Assembly (NCBI RefSeq): GCF_003318295.1
Contig: NZ_QOCW01000001.1
Span: 248,001 to 312,000, forward strand
DNA: 64,000 nucleotides
Source: Bacillus taeanensis
GTDB taxonomy: Bacteria > Bacillota > Bacilli > Bacillales > UBA6769
Direction of reading: 5' to 3'
Shown piece after piece: positions 38,273 through 47,389 of this stretch (within the stretch, counting starts at the first letter, position 1; each line of letters starts with the position of its first letter). The translations under genes were made by a program, and so were the position numbers. The notes beneath the pieces were generated by a model. The model worked only from the letters and a program-made list of their open reading frames with translations, made no database searches and had not been told where the DNA came from.

Positions 38273-40609
38273 ATGGCAGCTAAATGGATGAAAAAGCTTT
38301 GGAATCTTATGTTTGAAGATGAATCGGAAATAGGCAGCAAACCGAACATACACGAGCCTCAATCTAAAAAGCAATCCCACTCTTCAAGAACAATTGGTCG
38401 TATTATGGATACAGATAAAAAAATGCAGGCAAAAATGGTTCATCAATATCCACAAGAAGGACCTTTTCGTTTTCCGGTTATTCCTGATGAAAAAGTAACA
38501 GAGAAAAAACAATCTCTAAAGAAAAAGCAAGTTAAGGAAATCTCTTCTTCTCGCTCTGTTGAAAACGTTCCTACAGAAAAACAACAAGAGGTACAGTCAG
38601 CTTCATTTAATAGGAAAGAAAAATTTGCTGGTAAAAACTTTAGGGCACAGGATATTCCATCTCCAGTCTATGGATTTCGGGGGCGGAAGCAAGGTTATGA
38701 AAAACAAAATGAATTAAACTTTCCATTGCCTAAAGTCGTTCAAGATCTCTCTCTCAATGAAAGTTCAGCAGACTTATTTGTGCAACCAATTGTAACAGAT
38801 GAAGAAAAGGAAATGCTTCATAACTATGCTGAAAGCAGGGTAGAAGTAAAGGAAGAAGAATATGATTTAAGCGAAGTAGAGCTAAAACATAAGAATCAAG
38901 ATGAAGAGCCTGCTGTACAAGAAGAAAGAACAGCAGCGCCTATGAAGAAGAATCAGCCGGAAATTCATTATAATTCCGAAGAAAAAAAGGGATCAAATTC
39001 TTTCATAGAAAAGAAGCCGCATCCGCAAAAAACTATGGATCTTAACCAGGCAATTGAATATAAACAGCGTATTGCTGCTAAGAAAGATGAAGATAAGAAA
39101 CAACAAACAGCAGATCAGTCTCATGCTGCTCCTTATAATGTAATGATGTTTAAGAAAGATCGTGTAAAGTCTCAGAGAAATATGCATTATCAGCTTCCAA
39201 GAATTAACCTTCTGGATATTCCGAAGCGAACAGAAGGAAACGATCAACAGTGGCTTGAAGAGCAAAAAGCATTATTAGAAACCACATTGAAAAACTTTAA
39301 TGTAGATGCAGCGGTTGTAGGGGTAACGCAGGGACCAACGGTGACTAGATATGAAGTACAGCCAAAGCCGGGTGTAAAGGTAAATAAGATTACCAATTTA
39401 TCAGACGATATTAAATTAAGTCTTTCAGCAAAGGATATTAGAATTGAGGCACCAATTCCAGGACGTAATGCGATTGGAATTGAAGTGCCTAATAAAGTAA
39501 GTCAGCCTGTCAGTTTGCGGGAGATTATTCGAAGCGGTACTTTTCAGCAAAGCGAATCTCCTCTTACCGTTGCTCTCGGTTTAGATATTTCTGGTCAGCC
39601 TATTGTCACAGATTTACAGAAGATGCCCCATGGATTAATTGCCGGTGCTACCGGATCAGGGAAAAGTGTATGCATTAATTCTATTTTAGCAAGTTTGCTG
39701 CTTAAAGCAGACCCTGAAGAAGTTAAACTTTTACTCGTTGATCCAAAGGTAGTAGAGCTTGCACCTTACAACAAAATTCCTCACCTTGTAACACCAGTAA
39801 TCACTGATGTAAAAGAGGCAACGATGGCCCTTAAATGGGCGGTTGAAGAGATGGAGCGTCGTTATCAGGCATTTGCACAAACCGGTGTGCGCGATATTGG
39901 GAAGTTTAATGAATGGGTAAAGAAAAATGAATTAACTAACTCCAAAATGCCTTATATTGTAATCGTTATTGATGAGCTGGCAGATTTAATGATGGTTTCT
40001 CCTCAAGATGTAGAAGATGCCATCTGTCGAATTGCTCAAAAAGCGCGGGCTTGTGGTATTCACTTATTAGTAGCAACACAGCGCCCATCTGTTGATGTGA
40101 TAACTGGTTTAATTAAAGCTAATATTCCAACTCGTGTTGCTTTTTCAGTATCGTCCCAAATCGATTCTCGTACGATTCTAGATGTAAGTGGGGCGGAGAA
40201 ACTGTTAGGGCGAGGAGATATGCTTTTCTTAGGAAACGGTACCTCTAAACCAGTGCGAATTCAGGGGAACTTTGTATCGGATGAAGAAATTGAACGTTTA
40301 ACAGCATTTGTTAGACAGCAAAAACAGCCAAATTACCTTATTGAAAAAGAAGACCTTTCCACACAACAAATGTTAGATCAGGAAGATGAATTATTTGAAG
40401 AAGCATGTCACTATGTACTCGAACAAGGAGGAGCCTCTGCTTCAAGTTTACAAAGGCGTTTTCGAATCGGTTATAATCGTGCAGCAAGATTAGTTGATAT
40501 GATGGAATCATGTGGTCTTGTCTCAGAATCAATGGGAAGTAAACCGAGAAATGTCTTGTTAACAAAACAAGAATTTCAGGAAAAAACACAACCAGATTTA
40601 CATGTGTAA
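38273..40609 (+). CDS. sftA: DNA translocase SftA (FtsK/SpoIIIE family)
   Basis: A soluble FtsK-type motor of 778 residues. It lacks N-terminal membrane helices, which separates SftA (YtpS) from SpoIIIE. A Lys/Glu/Gln-rich, probably disordered linker (residues about 1-300) precedes the motor. Walker A GATGSGKS is at about 458-465 and Walker B is in IVIVIDELADLMM. The C-terminal winged helix (RRFRIGYNRAARLVDMME) reads orientation sequences. It moves chromosome DNA from the septum before closure. At 778 residues it is shorter than the B. subtilis protein (about 950, by memory), the difference being in the linker. Adjacent ATG codons at 38270 and 38273 compete; spacing from AGAAGGTG favours the latter. 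Confidence 0.95.
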   Translation: MAAKWMKKLWNLMFEDESEIGSKPNIHEPQSKKQSHSSRTIGRIMDTDKKMQAKMVHQYPQEGPFRFPVIPDEKVTEKKQSLKKKQVKEISSSRSVENVPTEKQQEVQSASFNRKEKFAGKNFRAQDIPSPVYGFRGRKQGYEKQNELNFPLPKVVQDLSLNESSADLFVQPIVTDEEKEMLHNYAESRVEVKEEEYDLSEVELKHKNQDEEPAVQEERTAAPMKKNQPEIHYNSEEKKGSNSFIEKKPHPQKTMDLNQAIEYKQRIAAKKDEDKKQQTADQSHAAPYNVMMFKKDRVKSQRNMHYQLPRINLLDIPKRTEGNDQQWLEEQKALLETTLKNFNVDAAVVGVTQGPTVTRYEVQPKPGVKVNKITNLSDDIKLSLSAKDIRIEAPIPGRNAIGIEVPNKVSQPVSLREIIRSGTFQQSESPLTVALGLDISGQPIVTDLQKMPHGLIAGATGSGKSVCINSILASLLLKADPEEVKLLLVDPKVVELAPYNKIPHLVTPVITDVKEATMALKWAVEEMERRYQAFAQTGVRDIGKFNEWVKKNELTNSKMPYIVIVIDELADLMMVSPQDVEDAICRIAQKARACGIHLLVATQRPSVDVITGLIKANIPTRVAFSVSSQIDSRTILDVSGAEKLLGRGDMLFLGNGTSKPVRIQGNFVSDEEIERLTAFVRQQKQPNYLIEKEDLSTQQMLDQEDELFEEACHYVLEQGGASASSLQRRFRIGYNRAARLVDMMESCGLVSESMGSKPRNVLLTKQEFQEKTQPDLHV

Positions 40610-40618
40610 ATCTAGTAA

Positions 40619-40660
40619 AAAGCAGTTATTTTCTCACATAAAAAGGGAATAACTGCTTTA
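40619..40660 (+). terminator. Terminator of sftA
   Basis: 12-bp stem AAGCAGTTATT-type arms (40619-40630 with 40648-40659) around a 17-base loop. The T run is weak. Confidence 0.65.
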
Positions 40661-40757
40661 TATCCAGCTTTTAAAAGCGAGTACTTGTTTTATTTTCGTT
40701 CATTTTATATGATAAATACTAGTAGTTTAATGTTTTTCTAAGGTGGAGGCGGATGTA

Positions 40758-41429
40758 ATGAAGCATTCAGATTTAATTAATATGGAAATGCTTCGGAAGC
40801 AAAAACAGCAGACATATGATGCGGCCATTGAAAATTTGTATGATCACTATTTTTTTTATTTGGAACGCCGTATAAATATTCGAGAAAAAGTACGTGCAAG
40901 GCATATTTTTTGTAATATAGTCGGTATAGAGCCTTCTCACCTGCTTTTAGAAAGATGGGAAGATCATTTTGAACATTGGTTTGCCTTTGATTACCGAAAT
41001 ATTCAAGGAACTACTATGTTTGATCGGTTTTTACGAGAAAATAACACTAAATGGACGGAACCGATGTTAAAAGTAAGTGCCCTGTTTTTACTAATTACGT
41101 TAGAACCGGTAGTTGTAACGAGTGGCTGTAAAAATAATTTGCTGGAAGTAAAAAACATATTCACAGCTCAAAATGAACAAGTTAAAATAATGAAAAATTC
41201 TATTCATGATATACATAACGGAGATTTATTATTAATACGAAAGATTAAATCTGGGTTTCGAATGATGATGATCGGACCTTATTGGAAAATTGATTATGAT
41301 AAAGCAAATGCCGTTATACAAAAAATAGAAAAGGATTTTAAAAATTTTCAAAAGGAGTTTCCTGGGTGCGCCTATCGAACCTTCTTGAAAATAAATGGAA
41401 TTCATTACTTTAATTCTTTAAGAAAATAG
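40758..41429 (+). CDS. Hypothetical protein between sftA and murC
   Basis: A 223-residue soluble protein of mixed helix and strand content that I cannot assign to a family. The N-terminal half is helical and rich in His, Arg and Tyr (YDHYFFYLERRINIREKVRARH). The middle has a WEDHFEHWFAFDY aromatic block. The C-terminal half looks beta-rich (GDLLLIRKIKSGFRMMMIGPYWKID). A lone cysteine-containing segment (VTSGCKNN) is not a recognisable metal site. AAGGTGGAGG precedes ATG at 40758; a GTG at 40743 would overlap the ribosome site. Single-gene unit. Confidence 0.75.
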   Translation: MKHSDLINMEMLRKQKQQTYDAAIENLYDHYFFYLERRINIREKVRARHIFCNIVGIEPSHLLLERWEDHFEHWFAFDYRNIQGTTMFDRFLRENNTKWTEPMLKVSALFLLITLEPVVVTSGCKNNLLEVKNIFTAQNEQVKIMKNSIHDIHNGDLLLIRKIKSGFRMMMIGPYWKIDYDKANAVIQKIEKDFKNFQKEFPGCAYRTFLKINGIHYFNSLRK

Positions 41430-41585
41430 GGATTTAGAACAATAAGTTAATTGGATCATGGTGGTAGCTGTTTTTTTTTGCTATAATGATGAAATGAATA
41501 ATAAAGCAAAAATAGCATTCAACCGAGAACGTCATATACTAAAACATATGATAAAGTATAAAGAACAATTCTGGAGGTTCATTAT

Positions 41586-42887
41586 ATGATGACTTATCAT
41601 TTCGTTGGAATTAAAGGCTCAGGAATGAGTGCACTTGCACAAATCCTTCATGATATGAATTATCAAGTCCAAGGTTCTGATGTCGATAAACACTTTTTTA
41701 CCCAACAGTCATTAGAGGAGCGAAATATTAAAATTTTGCCTTTTAACCGTAACAATATTCGTGAAAATCAAGTTATTATTGTAGGAAATGCGTTTGGAGA
41801 CGATCATGAGGAAGTGGAGCGAGCAAAGGAAATGGGGCTTCCAATTTATCGTTACCATCATTTTTTAGGGGACTTCGTTCAAAAATTTACAAGTATTGCT
41901 GTCACTGGAAGCCATGGTAAAACATCGACTACTGGTTTACTTGCACATGTGCTTCACAAAGCAAAACCGACCTCTTTTTTAATTGGAGATGGTACTGGCA
42001 AAGGTGAAGAAGAAAGTGAATATTTTGTATTTGAAGCATGTGAGTACCGCCGTCATTTTCTTTCTTACAAGCCGGATTATGCAATCATGACGAACATCGA
42101 CTTTGATCATCCTGATTATTTTAAGGATATTAATGACGTGTTTAGTGCCTTTCAAGAGATGGCTCTTGGAGTAAAGAAAGGCATCATTGCCTACGGGGAC
42201 GACACACATCTTCAGCAAATTCAGGCAAATGTGCCGGTTGTGTTTTATGGTTTTCAAGAAGACAACGACTTTCAAGCAGCAAATATTCAAAAATCTGAAC
42301 AAGGTACAACATTTGATGTCTTTGTTCGCAATACCTTTTATGGAACATTTTCAATTCCGACCTATGGCAATCATAACATCTTAAATGCGCTAGCTGTTAT
42401 TGCGCTTTGTCATTATGAAAATATTTCGGTTGAGGTAATTGCACATCAGCTTAAGTCATTTAAAGGTGTAAAGCGTCGATTTACTGAAAAAGCAGTTGAT
42501 GGACAAATTTTAATTGATGATTATGCACATCATCCAACAGAGATTAAAGCAACCATTGAAGCAGCAAAACAAAAATATCCAAATCGCGAAGTTGTAGCAA
42601 TTTTTCAACCGCACACATTTACAAGAACGAAGACATTTTTAAACGAATTTGCGGAAAGTTTATCAGAAGCAGATAGTGTTTATCTATGTGATATTTTTAG
42701 TTCAGCAAGAGAGTCATCAGGAAATTTAACGATTGATGACCTGCTTCAAAAAATACCACAGGCAGAACTTGTAACAGAAGAAACGATTCATAGCTTAAAT
42801 AAGCATCATGATGGTGTGCTGCTGTTTATGGGGGCGGGAGACATTCAAAAATTTCAACTTGCTTATGAACAGTCATGTGTCTCATAA
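41586..42887 (+). CDS. murC: UDP-N-acetylmuramate--L-alanine ligase MurC
   Basis: A 433-residue Mur ligase that adds L-alanine to UDP-MurNAc, the first step of the peptidoglycan stem peptide. The N-terminal Rossmann block is [15 protein letters not shown]. The ATP P-loop is [13 protein letters not shown] near residues 104-116. [12 protein letters not shown] marks the C-terminal domain. The ribosome site GGAGG lies eight bases before the first ATG; a second ATG follows immediately. It is a single-gene unit ended by a strong terminator. Confidence 0.97.
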   Translation: MMTYHFVGIKGSGMSALAQILHDMNYQVQGSDVDKHFFTQQSLEERNIKILPFNRNNIRENQVIIVGNAFGDDHEEVERAKEMGLPIYRYHHFLGDFVQKFTSIAVTGSHGKTSTTGLLAHVLHKAKPTSFLIGDGTGKGEEESEYFVFEACEYRRHFLSYKPDYAIMTNIDFDHPDYFKDINDVFSAFQEMALGVKKGIIAYGDDTHLQQIQANVPVVFYGFQEDNDFQAANIQKSEQGTTFDVFVRNTFYGTFSIPTYGNHNILNALAVIALCHYENISVEVIAHQLKSFKGVKRRFTEKAVDGQILIDDYAHHPTEIKATIEAAKQKYPNREVVAIFQPHTFTRTKTFLNEFAESLSEADSVYLCDIFSSARESSGNLTIDDLLQKIPQAELVTEETIHSLNKHHDGVLLFMGAGDIQKFQLAYEQSCVS

Positions 42888-42894
42888 TAGAAGC

Positions 42895-42929
42895 AAAAAA
42901 GGAAGAGCAAACACGCTCTTCCTTTTTTA
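42895..42929 (+). terminator. Terminator of murC
   Basis: 14-bp stem AAAAAAGGAAGAGC with its complement, six-base loop, T run inside the arm. Confidence 0.92.
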
Positions 42930-42950
42930 TAGGGTAAAAGGATAAATTAT

Positions 42951-43049
42951 TGTGTCCAGCTTCAGGCGCTATCGGCTCGAGGATACAAGTCAATCCGTCC
43001 GGAAGATAAAAAGCAATCTTCCAGCCGTCTTGCTTTGTGCTTTTCTTAT
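42951..43049 (-). repeat. Dispersed hairpin repeat, partial copy C
   Basis: Begins TGTCCAGCTTCAGGCGCTATCGG and ends GTGCTTTTCTTAT. Its ends match the full copies, but the middle is a different subtype and the segment carrying AAGGCGCTTG before the right end is missing. It abuts copy B head to tail. Confidence 0.7.
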
Positions 43050-43171
43050 TGTCTAGCTCCAGCGCCTCCCCCCTCGAGTCAAATAACCTTACATCGTAAA
43101 GGTAAAAAGCACCTTTTCGTTGTAAAAACATTTGCTTGTCGGGGGTGAACAAGGCGCTTGCCCTTTTCTTA
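43050..43171 (-). repeat. Dispersed hairpin repeat, copy B
   Basis: This is the inverted counterpart of copy A (10834-10958). Shared blocks include CAAATAACCTTAC, CGTAAAGGTAAAAA, CCTTTTCGT and ACATTTGCTTGTC, and only a minority of positions differ. It carries AGCGCC near one end and GGCGCT near the other. It ends at the stop codon of the M29 aminopeptidase gene. Confidence 0.85.
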
Positions 43172-44284
43172 CTTTAAGTTTTCAGGATTTAAACACTCTA
43201 ATTCTTTTAATACAAAGCGACCGTCTTTCCGGATTAATACCCCATCAAAATAGATTTCTCCACCACCATATTCAGGTCGTTGAATGGTGACAAGATCCCA
43301 ATGAATGGCCGATTCATTACCATTTGGTGCTTCATCATAACATTGACCAGGTGTGAAGTGAAAGCTGCCGTCAATTTTTTCATCAAAGAGAATATCATTC
43401 ATTGGATTTTGAATAAATGGATTGACACCTATCGCAAATTCACCAATATAGCGAGCTCCTTCATCTGTATCAAAAATCTGATTAATCCTTTTTGTATCGT
43501 TGGCACTAGCTTCGATAATCTTTCCCTCTTCAAAAACAAGCTTAACATTTTGAAAGGTGTAGCTTTGGTAAGAAGAAGGTGTATTGTATGTAATGGTGCC
43601 ATTGACAGAAGTTTTAACAGGTGCTGTAAAAACTTCACCATCGGGAATATTATAGTTACCAGCACATTTAATAGCAGGAATGTTTTTAATTGAAAATGAT
43701 AAATCAGTTCCAGGACCTTTAATATGGACTTTATCAGCTTCATTCATTCGCTTTACCAGCGCATCCATCGCTTTGTTCATTTTTTGATAATCAAGGTTGC
43801 ATACGTTAAAATAAAAATCTTCAAAAGCTTCTGTGCTCATATTTGCAAGCTGAGCCATTGATGAATTTGGGTAACGGAGCACACACCATTTTGTTTTTGG
43901 AATACGAATAGTCCGATGCACTTTGCTGCCAACCGTTTTTTCGTATAAAGCCATTTTTGCTGAAGGGACATCTGAAAGTTCTGCAATATTATCTCCTGAA
44001 CGCAATCCGATATAAGCATCCATTTCATTCATTACAGATGCTTCAAATGATGCAAGCATTTCTAACTGTTCTTGTTGACTGTTCTGAAGAAGTGTTCGGT
44101 TAACTTGAGGATCCTTTAAAGAAACAAATGGAACTCCTCCTACTTCGTATGCTTCATCTATCAATGCATTTACAAGCTCGCGCTGCAGCCCAGTATTTTC
44201 AATTAAAATTTTTTCGCCTTTTTGAAGGTTAACGGAATAATGAATAATATTTTTGGCTAATTGATTTATACGTGAATCTCTCAA
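43169..44284 (-). CDS. Aminopeptidase, M29 (thermophilic AmpS/PepS-like) family
   Basis: A 371-residue zinc or cobalt peptidase of family M29. The metal-site blocks are VKLVFEEGKIIEASAND, ARYIGEFAIGVNP, FHFTPGQCYDEA and the terminal SAIHWDLV with the His-x-Asp pair. It removes N-terminal residues from peptides in the cytoplasm. Start is TTG after AAAAGGAGATAT, with rather long spacing. The last three bases coincide with the end of repeat copy B. Divergent from ytxG. Confidence 0.92.
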   Translation of the reverse strand: MRDSRINQLAKNIIHYSVNLQKGEKILIENTGLQRELVNALIDEAYEVGGVPFVSLKDPQVNRTLLQNSQQEQLEMLASFEASVMNEMDAYIGLRSGDNIAELSDVPSAKMALYEKTVGSKVHRTIRIPKTKWCVLRYPNSSMAQLANMSTEAFEDFYFNVCNLDYQKMNKAMDALVKRMNEADKVHIKGPGTDLSFSIKNIPAIKCAGNYNIPDGEVFTAPVKTSVNGTITYNTPSSYQSYTFQNVKLVFEEGKIIEASANDTKRINQIFDTDEGARYIGEFAIGVNPFIQNPMNDILFDEKIDGSFHFTPGQCYDEAPNGNESAIHWDLVTIQRPEYGGGEIYFDGVLIRKDGRFVLKELECLNPENLK

Positions 44285-44402
44285 TTTATGTATATCTCCT
44301 TTAAAAAGTAGTTACGATACTTATTGTAACTACATTGTATTAAAAAAAGAATTATTTTTAAAGCAGGAAAATCGTGTTAGAACTAGAATTTCAAAAATAG
44401 TG

Positions 44403-44428
44403 GTTTAATGTCTAATACAACAGGGAAA
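44403..44428 (+). promoter_or_regulatory. Sigma-B-type general stress promoter of ytxGHJ
   Basis: GTTTAA, exactly 14 bases, GGGAAA, ending 25 bases before the ytxG start codon. This closely fits the sigma-B consensus (GTTTAA-N12/15-GGGWAW). B. subtilis ytxGHJ is a known sigma-B operon, so position and sequence agree. Confidence 0.8.
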
Positions 44429-44453
44429 CGCAGTAATGGGAGGGACAAAAGTC

Positions 44454-44888
44454 ATGGAAATTATTTTATATGTAAGTATTGCTTTAGTAGCAGTTGCATT
44501 TGCTGTATTAGTTTATTTTTTAGTGCAAACATTAAAAGCATTAAAACAAACCCTGCAAAACGTTGCATCAACCTTAGAAGGGGTTGAAAAACAGCTCAGA
44601 GGTGTTACTGTTGAGACAACAGAGTTATTACATAAAACAAACAGATTGGCAGAAGATATTCAAGGAAAGTCTGAATCGTTAAATTCACTGTTTGTGCAGG
44701 TGAAAGATGTCGGTACTTCTCTCAACCAAATAAATCAATCTTTTCGCAAAGTATCAACAAAAGTGGCAGCCGCATCTGAGCAGCAGTCTGAACAAGTATC
44801 AAAAGCCTTACAATGGAGTGATGCTGCTTTAAAAGTATGGCAAAAATGGCAGCTGAAGAAAAAAGAAGTCGATGGTAAAGTCGAATAA
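44454..44888 (+). CDS. ytxG: DUF948 general stress protein YtxG
   Basis: A 144-residue protein with one N-terminal membrane helix (IILYVSIALVAVAFAVLVYFLV) and a long helical, coiled-coil-like remainder rich in Thr, Lys and Gln. This is the DUF948 pattern. It is part of the stress-induced ytxGHJ operon; function unknown. An upstream in-frame ATG at 44436 precedes GGGAGGG, which belongs to the ATG at 44454. Confidence 0.9.
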   Translation: MEIILYVSIALVAVAFAVLVYFLVQTLKALKQTLQNVASTLEGVEKQLRGVTVETTELLHKTNRLAEDIQGKSESLNSLFVQVKDVGTSLNQINQSFRKVSTKVAAASEQQSEQVSKALQWSDAALKVWQKWQLKKKEVDGKVE

Positions 44889-44942
44889 GGAACGACTTTA
44901 TTCTCGGTTTCATATATTAACATTATTTAGGAGGGGAAAGCG

Positions 44943-45434
44943 TTGAGCAATAACAATAACAACATTAATAGCAAAGATTTTTTAATCGGAACGCTTATTG
45001 GGGGAATTGTTGGAGCAGCTTCAGCATTATTGATGGCTCCTAAGTCTGGAAAGGAATTAAGAAGCGATATTAACCAACAGGCAGCAGTAGTAAAAGATCG
45101 CACTGTCCAAATGAAGGATACAGCGCTCGAGAAAAGTAACGAATTTGCTTCTTCGGCAAAAGAAAGATCTTCTACTATCGCAAGAACAGTATCTGATCAA
45201 TCAAATCAAGTAGCAAATAAAGTAAGAAGTGTCACAACGTCTTTAAGAGACGATGTAAATAAATGGCGTGCTTCACGAAAAGAAGTGGAGATTGAGGGAG
45301 AAGAAGAAACGAACAATGAATTGGAAGATCAAGCTGTTTCTTCATCAGCAACGGTTGTAGAATCGACAACTGTGGAAGTGGAAAAGCCGATCGATCAGGT
45401 GGAAAAGGATGAACAAGAAAATAAAATAAACTAA
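44943..45434 (+). CDS. ytxH: YtxH family general stress protein
   Basis: A 163-residue protein. After an Asn-rich start, a short glycine-rich helix (FLIGTLIGGIVGAASALLMAPKSGKELR, residues 13-40) defines the YtxH family. A hydrophilic helical stretch and an acidic tail follow. It may associate with the membrane; its function is unknown. The start is TTG with AGGAGGGG eight bases upstream. It is the second gene of the operon. Confidence 0.92.
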   Translation: MSNNNNNINSKDFLIGTLIGGIVGAASALLMAPKSGKELRSDINQQAAVVKDRTVQMKDTALEKSNEFASSAKERSSTIARTVSDQSNQVANKVRSVTTSLRDDVNKWRASRKEVEIEGEEETNNELEDQAVSSSATVVESTTVEVEKPIDQVEKDEQENKIN

Positions 45435-45440
45435 TTTTTA

Positions 45441-45474
45441 TTGGCGAAAAAAGTAGTTACTTTTTTCGCCAATT
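45441..45474 (+). terminator. Hairpin after ytxH
   Basis: 15-bp stem TTGGCGAAAAAAGTA with its complement, two-base apex. It would reduce read-through into ytxJ, which then depends on partial read-through or its own promoter. Confidence 0.75.
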
Positions 45475-45537
45475 TGTTTGTTCTATTTTTAAGAAATTGT
45501 TAAACTGTTGTTAATTATAAAACGAGAGGTGATAAAA

Positions 45538-45876
45538 ATGGGAATAACTAAGATTACAGCGGTGGAAGATTTTCAGCGTATAAAGGGTGAAAACAAAATA
45601 TTTTTTCTATTAAAGAACAGCACAACATGTCCAATAAGCAGTCAAGCATATGAGGAATATCAAAATTTTTCTGAAGATTATGGAGATGTTGCTTGTTATT
45701 ATTTAAATGTTCAAGAAGCAAGACCTCTTTCAAATACTATTAGTGAACATTATGAGATAAAGCATGAATCCCCTCAAGCATTTCTTATTAAAGAAGATAG
45801 AGTACTTTGGCATCATTCTCATTGGAATATTACTTACTCGTCATTAAAAGATGTATATATAAAAAATGTTCAGTAA
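45538..45876 (+). CDS. ytxJ: Bacillithiol-system redox-active protein YtxJ
   Basis: A 112-residue thioredoxin-fold protein of the YtxJ family. The single active Cys is in STTCPIS near residue 31, matching the monothiol TCPIS pattern linked to bacillithiol (proposed bacilliredoxin-like). The Pro in ESPQAFLI takes the place of the cis-proline. The frame extends ten codons upstream, but GAGAGGTG before ATG at 45538 supports that start. Confidence 0.92.
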   Translation: MGITKITAVEDFQRIKGENKIFFLLKNSTTCPISSQAYEEYQNFSEDYGDVACYYLNVQEARPLSNTISEHYEIKHESPQAFLIKEDRVLWHHSHWNITYSSLKDVYIKNVQ

Positions 45877-45894
45877 AAAATTATTGAAAATGCA

Positions 45895-45944
45895 GCTTTT
45901 AAGTGTTAAATTATAAAAAAACGCTTTAACACTTAAAAGCGTTT
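45895..45944 (+). terminator. Overlapping, mutually exclusive hairpins after ytxJ
   Basis: GCTTTTAAGTGTTAA (45895-45909) can pair perfectly with TTAACACTTAAAAGC (45926-45940). The right arm can instead form AAACGCTTT (45919-45927) with AAAGCGTTT (45936-45944). The two structures compete. Neither has a strong T run, so the termination role is uncertain. Confidence 0.5.
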
Positions 45945-45964
45945 AGGTATTAAAGAAAAAAGTC

Positions 45965-45993
45965 GTGACAATTTAAATATTATCCTTTATAAT
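45965..45993 (+). promoter_or_regulatory. Sigma-A promoter of aroA
   Basis: GTGACA, 17 bases, TATAAT, about 70 bases before the aroA ATG. Confidence 0.65.
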
Positions 45994-46060
45994 AAGTGCT
46001 AACAATTAGAAAGTTTTAAAAAATTCTTACAACTATTTGTGAGATAAGGAGTGTGGAGAT

Positions 46061-47158
46061 ATGAGTAATGTAGAATTAGATCAGTTGAGAGAGCAATTGG
46101 ATGAAGTGAATCTTCAATTGTTAGAATTAATTAATAAGCGAGCTGAGTTAGTACAGCAAATTGGTAAGGTGAAAAATACACAAGGTATTAACCGCTTTGA
46201 TCCAGTACGTGAACGTAAAATGTTAGATTTAATTGCTAAAAGCAATGAAGGACCGTTTGAGACGTCAACACTTCAGCATATTTTTAAAGAAATTTTTAAA
46301 GCTGGCTTAGAATTACAAGAAGATGATCATCGTAAGGCACTGCTTGTTTCTCGTAAGCGTAAGCCTGAAGATACGATTGTTAATGTAAAAGGTGAAAACG
46401 TTGGTGACGGTCAGCAGCGTTTAATCGTTGGACCTTGTGCTGTTGAAAGCTATGAGCAAGTTGCAAAAGTTGCAGAAGCAGCGAAAAAACAAGGCTTAAA
46501 ACTTCTTCGGGGCGGAGCATACAAGCCGCGTACATCTCCATACGATTTCCAAGGGCTTGGTGAAGAAGGATTAAAGATCTTAAAGCGCGTAGCTGATGAA
46601 TATGATTTGGCAGTTATTAGTGAAATTGTAACACCTGGTGACCTTGAGAAGGCGGCCCAATACATTGATGTAATTCAAATTGGTGCGCGTAATATGCAGA
46701 ACTTTGAGTTATTAAAAGCGGCAGGTTCTTTAAATAAGCCGATTTTATTAAAACGTGGTTTAGCTGCAACAATTGAAGAGTTCATTAATGCGGCAGAATA
46801 TATAGTGGCACAAGGAAATGATCAAGTTATGCTTTGTGAGCGTGGTATCCGCACATATGAAAGAGCAACACGAAATACATTAGATATCTCGGCAGTTCCA
46901 ATCTTAAAGCAAGAAACTCATTTACCAGTATTTGTTGATGTCACACACTCGACAGGTCGACGTGATCTTCTTTTACCAACAGCGAAAGCTGCATTTGCAA
47001 TTGGAGCAGACGGAGTTATGACAGAAGTTCACCCAGATCCAGCTGTTGCATTATCAGATTCAGCACAGCAAATGAACATTGATCAATTTAACCACTTTGT
47101 CAAAGAATTAAAAGATTCAGGTCTTTATAAAGATATAAAAAATCCTTCTACCGTGTAA
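46061..47158 (+). CDS. aroA: Bifunctional chorismate mutase / DAHP synthase (AroA(G) type)
   Basis: A 365-residue fusion. Residues about 1-90 are an AroQ-type chorismate mutase ([30 protein letters not shown]). The rest is a type I-beta DAHP synthase ([53 protein letters not shown]). It joins erythrose-4-phosphate and PEP at the entry to aromatic amino acid synthesis. The mutase part serves as the allosteric sensor for chorismate and prephenate in Bacillus. It precedes ccpA with a terminator between, as in B. subtilis. Confidence 0.96.
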   Translation: MSNVELDQLREQLDEVNLQLLELINKRAELVQQIGKVKNTQGINRFDPVRERKMLDLIAKSNEGPFETSTLQHIFKEIFKAGLELQEDDHRKALLVSRKRKPEDTIVNVKGENVGDGQQRLIVGPCAVESYEQVAKVAEAAKKQGLKLLRGGAYKPRTSPYDFQGLGEEGLKILKRVADEYDLAVISEIVTPGDLEKAAQYIDVIQIGARNMQNFELLKAAGSLNKPILLKRGLAATIEEFINAAEYIVAQGNDQVMLCERGIRTYERATRNTLDISAVPILKQETHLPVFVDVTHSTGRRDLLLPTAKAAFAIGADGVMTEVHPDPAVALSDSAQQMNIDQFNHFVKELKDSGLYKDIKNPSTV

Positions 47159-47176
47159 CGGTAGAAGTTTTTTTTG
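47145..47176 (+). terminator. Terminator of aroA
   Basis: CTTCTACCG with CGGTAGAAG, then TTTTTTTT. The stem overlaps the stop codon. Confidence 0.9.
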
Positions 47177-47303
47177 CACTTTTCTTCCGGCCTGAATTTT
47201 ATTAAAAGAGTGTGGAATAATAACCAATTAATAAAAAAATATAGTGAAAACGGTTAAATTATAAATTTTTTTCGAATTTTGTCGAGATAATAATTGTAAG
47301 AGA

Positions 47304-47332
47304 TTGCAGACCTTAGCAATGTATCGTATGAT
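47304..47332 (+). promoter_or_regulatory. Sigma-A promoter of ccpA
   Basis: TTGCAG, 17 bases, TATGAT, about 58 bases before the ATG. A half-matching cre-like sequence, TGAAAACGGTTAAA, lies upstream at 47245-47258. Confidence 0.65.
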
Positions 47333-47389
47333 AACAGTACAATTATAAGTAGATAACCTTTCATGGATAGAAAGTAAGGAGGATATATA

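Noticed and set aside
43280..43693. 137-codon plus-strand frame inside the M29 aminopeptidase gene
   Set aside because: Antisense to a complete, conserved gene. Composition is unlike real proteins (runs of NIASSFICIKNLIN) and there is no ribosome site.
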